DNA of 16,500 nucleotides. Origin: Clostridiales bacterium. GTDB lineage: Bacteria; Bacillota; Clostridia; Lachnospirales; WQUN01. Shown one piece after another: positions 13,902 to 16,500 of the stretch. How positions within the stretch are numbered: position 1 is the stretch's first letter; the number at the start of each line of letters is the position of its first letter. The stretch lies in NCBI GenBank assembly GCA_031289625.1, contig JAITPB010000138.1, positions 1 through 16,500 on the forward strand, in the 5' to 3' direction. The position numbers were made by a program, and so were the translations under genes. The notes beneath the pieces were generated by a model. It did no database searches. It was given only the letters and a program-made list of their open reading frames with translations, and had not been told where the DNA came from.

Positions 13902-15236
13902 ATGATGAAAAAACGTTTGATTTTAGCGGCGTGCTTTATTTTGCCGCTGTATCTGCAGTTTGCGGTTCACGCGCTCGCGAATGAGGCGGCGCTGGAACCG
14001 CCGCTTCCGGCGGAAGCCGCCACGGGGGAAGCAATCGCTGAACCAGTTCTGGAGGCGGCGGTTCCGGCGGAAGAGATCCCAGCGGCGGAAGTTCCGCTAG
14101 AAGCGATCCCAATCGAGATCCCAGCGGCGGAAGTTCCGCTAGAAGAGATCCCAATCGAGATCCCGGCGGTGGAAATTCCGCCAGAAGAGATCCCAAGCGA
14201 GATCCCGGCGGCGGAAATTCCGCTCGAAGAGATCTTAACCGAAGAGGCCCTGGCGGCGTCTGACATTCTGTCGGCGCAGCGGCAGTTTGGCGCGAACGTC
14301 ACCTTAGACGGAATACCTTTGGCAGATTATACATATCCCCTGGCTTATTTGATTTTCAGCCAGGCACAGCAAAAATGCATACAGGAATTTCAAGTGAAAC
14401 TCACCGTCAGCGACAAGACGTTTGTTTTGAATACAAGCGATATCGACTACAGCGCTGACACGCTCGAAACGCTGCAGAAGATTTGGCGGGGTGAACTGCC
14501 GGGCGATCAGAATTACAATTCGAAACATTCATACAACACCGAAAAGATCGATCAATTTTTACAAAACGCTTACAAAGAGGCAAACATCGTCTCCGCTTCG
14601 TCCGCAGACAACGGGGTCGTCGGCTATACCCTAGACAAAAACGCGTTCCGCAGCCAAGTCTTAAAAGCGATAGATCAAGCCGTTGCAAACAGCGGCAATC
14701 ACCAGGCCAGTGTGAAAGCGGCGGTGGAGAAGGTCAGTGTGAAAGCGGCGCCTGAACCGGTTCCCAGTTCGGCGCCGTCTGAATCCATGGGGGACCTTTT
14801 GGGTAAATATTCTACCAAGACCACGACGGCGGCCAATCGAAACACGAATATCCGGCTGGCGACGAAAGCGATCTCCGGCGTGCTGGTAAAACCAGGACAG
14901 AATTTTTCTTTTAACCAGACGATAGGCAACACGACAGCGGCTAAAGGCTATACCGTAGCGCCGATTTATGTCAACGGCAAAGTCAGCACGGGTATCGGGG
15001 GCGGCATTTGCCAGGTATCCAGTACGCTCTACAACGCCGTATTGAACGCCGGCATGAAAGTTGTGGAGCGCCATCCGCATTCCCTGCCCGTGTCTTATGT
15101 GCCGAAAGGCAAAGACGCCACAGTAAGCTATCCGGGCGTGGATTTTCGTTTTCAGAACACCACCAAAAACAACCTGTATGTGACCGCCTCGTTTGAGGGC
15201 TATACGCTCACCGTTTCTCTGTACGGAAAAAAATAA
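13902..15236 (+). CDS. Secreted VanW-domain protein with Pro/Glu-rich repeat linker
   Basis: The 444-residue protein begins MMKKRLILAACFILPLYLQF and has a likely signal peptide to about residue 26 (HALAN). Residues 27-58 are Ala/Pro/Glu-rich. Four 14-residue repeats of the type IPAAEVPLEEIPIE follow at 59-114. A region of about 125-265 resembles the putative peptidoglycan-binding domain often paired with VanW. A Lys/Ala/Pro linker (266-295) leads to the VanW domain (about 300-440), with PGQNFSFNQTIG, GGGICQVSSTLYNA (C370) and VSYPGVDFRF. VanW proteins occur widely in Bacillota; the name comes from vancomycin resistance clusters, but their biochemical role is unknown. No vanR/S/H/A/X genes are nearby, so resistance should not be assumed. 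The second ATG (13905) is an equally good start. Confidence 0.85.
   Translation: MMKKRLILAACFILPLYLQFAVHALANEAALEPPLPAEAATGEAIAEPVLEAAVPAEEIPAAEVPLEAIPIEIPAAEVPLEEIPIEIPAVEIPPEEIPSEIPAAEIPLEEILTEEALAASDILSAQRQFGANVTLDGIPLADYTYPLAYLIFSQAQQKCIQEFQVKLTVSDKTFVLNTSDIDYSADTLETLQKIWRGELPGDQNYNSKHSYNTEKIDQFLQNAYKEANIVSASSADNGVVGYTLDKNAFRSQVLKAIDQAVANSGNHQASVKAAVEKVSVKAAPEPVPSSAPSESMGDLLGKYSTKTTTAANRNTNIRLATKAISGVLVKPGQNFSFNQTIGNTTAAKGYTVAPIYVNGKVSTGIGGGICQVSSTLYNAVLNAGMKVVERHPHSLPVSYVPKGKDATVSYPGVDFRFQNTTKNNLYVTASFEGYTLTVSLYGKK
14076..14243 (+). repeat. Four tandem 42-bp repeats in the VanW-domain gene
   Basis: Each 42-bp unit encodes 14 residues: IPAAEVPLEAIPIE, IPAAEVPLEEIPIE, IPAVEIPPEEIPSE and IPAAEIPLEEILTE. 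The first two units are nearly identical at the DNA level; later ones diverge, so the array likely grew from the 5' side or is being homogenised there. It encodes a rigid, acidic spacer after the signal peptide. Confidence 0.9.
14708..14750 (+). repeat. 16-bp direct repeat, 27-bp period, in the linker before the VanW domain
   Basis: CAGTGTGAAAGCGGCG occurs at 14708-14723 and 14735-14750. It encodes the repeated 9-residue units ASVKAAVEK and VSVKAAPEP in the linker region. Confidence 0.8.
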
Positions 15237-15241
15237 CGCAC

Positions 15242-15279
15242 AGCGCTTTGCCTGATCCGAAATGGCAAAGCGCTTTTTT
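15242..15279 (+). terminator. Intrinsic terminator of the VanW-domain gene
   Basis: AGCGCTTTGCC (15242-15252) pairs perfectly with GGCAAAGCGCT (15264-15274) around an 11-nt loop, and a run of six T (15274-15279) follows. It lies a few bases after the VanW-gene stop and separates this unit from pgk. Confidence 0.92.
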
Positions 15280-15337
15280 AACCATATGGCCGTTTATGTG
15301 AGCTTTGTGAATTGCGCTTGATAAATTTTTTCAGATC

Positions 15338-15366
15338 TTGTTTTCATCCGGACAACGTGATACAAT
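15338..15366 (+). promoter_or_regulatory. Promoter of pgk with extended -10
   Basis: TTGTTT (15338-15343), a 17-nt spacer and TACAAT (15361-15366) form the core, with TG one base before the -10 (extended -10). The transcript would start near 15373. The leader contains a small hairpin, CGCGT (15384-15388) with ACGCG (15394-15398), before the ribosome site. Confidence 0.65.
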
Positions 15367-15418
15367 GAGCGCGCGAAAACAGCCGCGTAAAAAACGCGTT
15401 CCAGAAGGGAGCATAAAA

Positions 15419-16500
15419 ATGCCGAATAAAAAGACAGTTGACGATCTACAGGTAAAAGGCAAAAGAGTATTGGTGCGGTGCGATTTTAACGTACCGATGA
15501 AAGACGGGGCGATTACGGACGACAACCGGATTGTGGCCGCGCTGCCCACCATAAAGAAATTGACGGGAGACGGAGGAAAAGTGATCCTTTGTTCTCATTT
15601 GGGCAAGCCCAAAGGCCCCGATCCAAACGCCACGTTAGCTCCGGTGGCCAAGCGCCTGTCGGAACTGCTGGGGCGCGAAGTTCTCTTCAATGCGGACGAC
15701 CTTGTGACGGGAGAGAAGACAAAAGCCGCCGTTTCCGCGATGCTGGACGGCGATCTGATTTTGCTGGAGAACACCCGCTTCCGCCAAGAAGAATCCAAAA
15801 ACGAAGAAAATTTTTCGAAAAATTTGGCCGCGTTGGCGGACATTTATGTGGACGACGCGTTTGGATCGTCTCACCGCGCCCACTGTTCCACCGTTGGCGT
15901 GACGCGGTTTGTTCAGGAATCCGCGGTGGGCTACCTCATGGAAAAAGAAATCCAGTTCCTGGGGAACGCCGTCAACAATCCCGCGCGTCCGTTCGCGGCT
16001 GTGCTGGGCGGAGCGAAAGTCTCAGATAAAATCAACGTGATCAATAATTTGCTGGAAAAAGTGGACATTCTTATCATAGGCGGCGGCATGGCCTATACCT
16101 TTTTGAAAGCGCAGGGCTATGGCGTAGGGAATTCGCTCCTGGAAGAGGACAAAGTGGAGTATGCCAGAGAGATGATTCAAAAAGCCAAGGACAAAGGCGT
16201 CAAATTTCTTTTGCCTGTTGATACCATTGCGGCAAAAGAGTTTAAGAACGAGGCAGCGTATAAAACGGTGGAAGCCAGTCAGATTGAGGATGGCTGGATG
16301 GGCGTGGACATTGGTGAAAAGACGCAAGCGCTGTTCGCGGAGGCGCTGAAGCCCGCGAAAACGGTTGTCTGGAATGGGCCGATGGGCGTGTTTGAATTTT
16401 CCAATTTTGCCAAAGGAACCATTGCCGTGGCGGAAGCCCTGGCGGGGCTGAAAGACGCCGTGACGATCATCGGCGGCGGCGACTCGGCGGCGGCGGTAAA
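15419..16500 (+). CDS. pgk: Phosphoglycerate kinase (3' end outside window)
   Basis: Pgk transfers the acyl phosphate of 1,3-bisphosphoglycerate to ADP in glycolysis. About 360 codons are present and the frame stays open to the window edge, so some 30-40 C-terminal residues are missing. Visible landmarks are KRVLVRCDFNVP (substrate-binding loop), CSHLGKPKG, LLENTRF, YVDDAFGSSHRAH, AAVLGGAKVSDK, the VVWNGPMGVFEF segment and IIGGGDSAAA near the nucleotide site. ATG 15419 lies 7 nt after AGAAGGGAG. It has its own promoter and follows a terminator. The usual upstream partner, glyceraldehyde-3-phosphate dehydrogenase, is not next to it; a triosephosphate isomerase gene could lie downstream but cannot be seen. 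Confidence 0.98.
   Translation, partial: MPNKKTVDDLQVKGKRVLVRCDFNVPMKDGAITDDNRIVAALPTIKKLTGDGGKVILCSHLGKPKGPDPNATLAPVAKRLSELLGREVLFNADDLVTGEKTKAAVSAMLDGDLILLENTRFRQEESKNEENFSKNLAALADIYVDDAFGSSHRAHCSTVGVTRFVQESAVGYLMEKEIQFLGNAVNNPARPFAAVLGGAKVSDKINVINNLLEKVDILIIGGGMAYTFLKAQGYGVGNSLLEEDKVEYAREMIQKAKDKGVKFLLPVDTIAAKEFKNEAAYKTVEASQIEDGWMGVDIGEKTQALFAEALKPAKTVVWNGPMGVFEFSNFAKGTIAVAEALAGLKDAVTIIGGGDSAAAV

Noticed and set aside
13902..15236. Vancomycin resistance determinant
   Set aside because: Only the VanW domain is present. No vanHAX ligase/dehydrogenase genes or vanRS regulators are in the window, and VanW proteins are common in sensitive Bacillota.
1..16500. CRISPR arrays, insertion sequences, prophage genes, tRNA or rRNA genes
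   Set aside because: I looked for spaced direct repeats, transposase-like frames and cloverleaf or rRNA sequence on both strands and saw none. The repeats present are coding repeats or DnaA boxes.

Overview
This window is the chromosomal replication origin region of a Bacillota bacterium, most likely a spore-forming member of the Clostridia or a relative. The grounds are the rpmH-rnpA-yidD-yidC-jag-mnmE operon diverging from dnaA-dnaN-recF-remB-gyrB-gyrA, strong purine-rich ribosome binding sites, a RemB gene between recF and gyrB, and a collagen-like protein with an exosporium BclB-type C-terminus. No species is assigned.

Layout. Positions 1-827 (+) hold the 3' part of a collagen-like surface/exosporium gene. 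A bidirectional terminator at 871-907 separates it from a leftward operon that reads from about 4871 down to 905: rpmH (L34), rnpA (RNase P protein), yidD, yidC, jag (KhpB) and mnmE. These genes are tightly packed or overlapping. Together they supply ribosome and tRNA maturation, membrane protein insertion and tRNA wobble modification. The rpmH and dnaA promoters stand back to back at 4878-4949, with a perfect 8-bp inverted repeat between and over them.

To the right are dnaA (5034-6371) and then oriC (6372-6761). oriC carries nine perfect DnaA boxes, several near-matches, and a textbook unwinding module: two tandem DnaA boxes, a short GC stretch, five perfect CTA trinucleotides (DnaA-trio) and AT-rich DNA. 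Then follow dnaN, recF, remB, gyrB and gyrA, which cover the sliding clamp, recombinational repair, a matrix regulator and DNA gyrase. All are co-oriented with the fork leaving oriC. A secreted VanW-domain protein with its own promoter and terminator (13902-15279) comes next. The start of pgk (phosphoglycerate kinase) has its own promoter and runs off the right edge.

Most of the window is ordinary, highly conserved housekeeping DNA; I found no new defence or mobile system. The points worth a second look are the very regular DnaA-trio element, the inverted repeat between the rpmH and dnaA promoters, hairpin/T-run elements in the dnaA leader and the rpmH-rnpA gap, and a roughly 110-residue extracytoplasmic insertion in YidC. 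Also notable are non-canonical residues at quinolone-contact positions of both gyrase subunits, mnmE cut off from mnmG/rsmG/parAB, absence of the yaaA (S4) gene between dnaN and recF, and low-complexity repeat expansions in the GyrA tail and the VanW protein.
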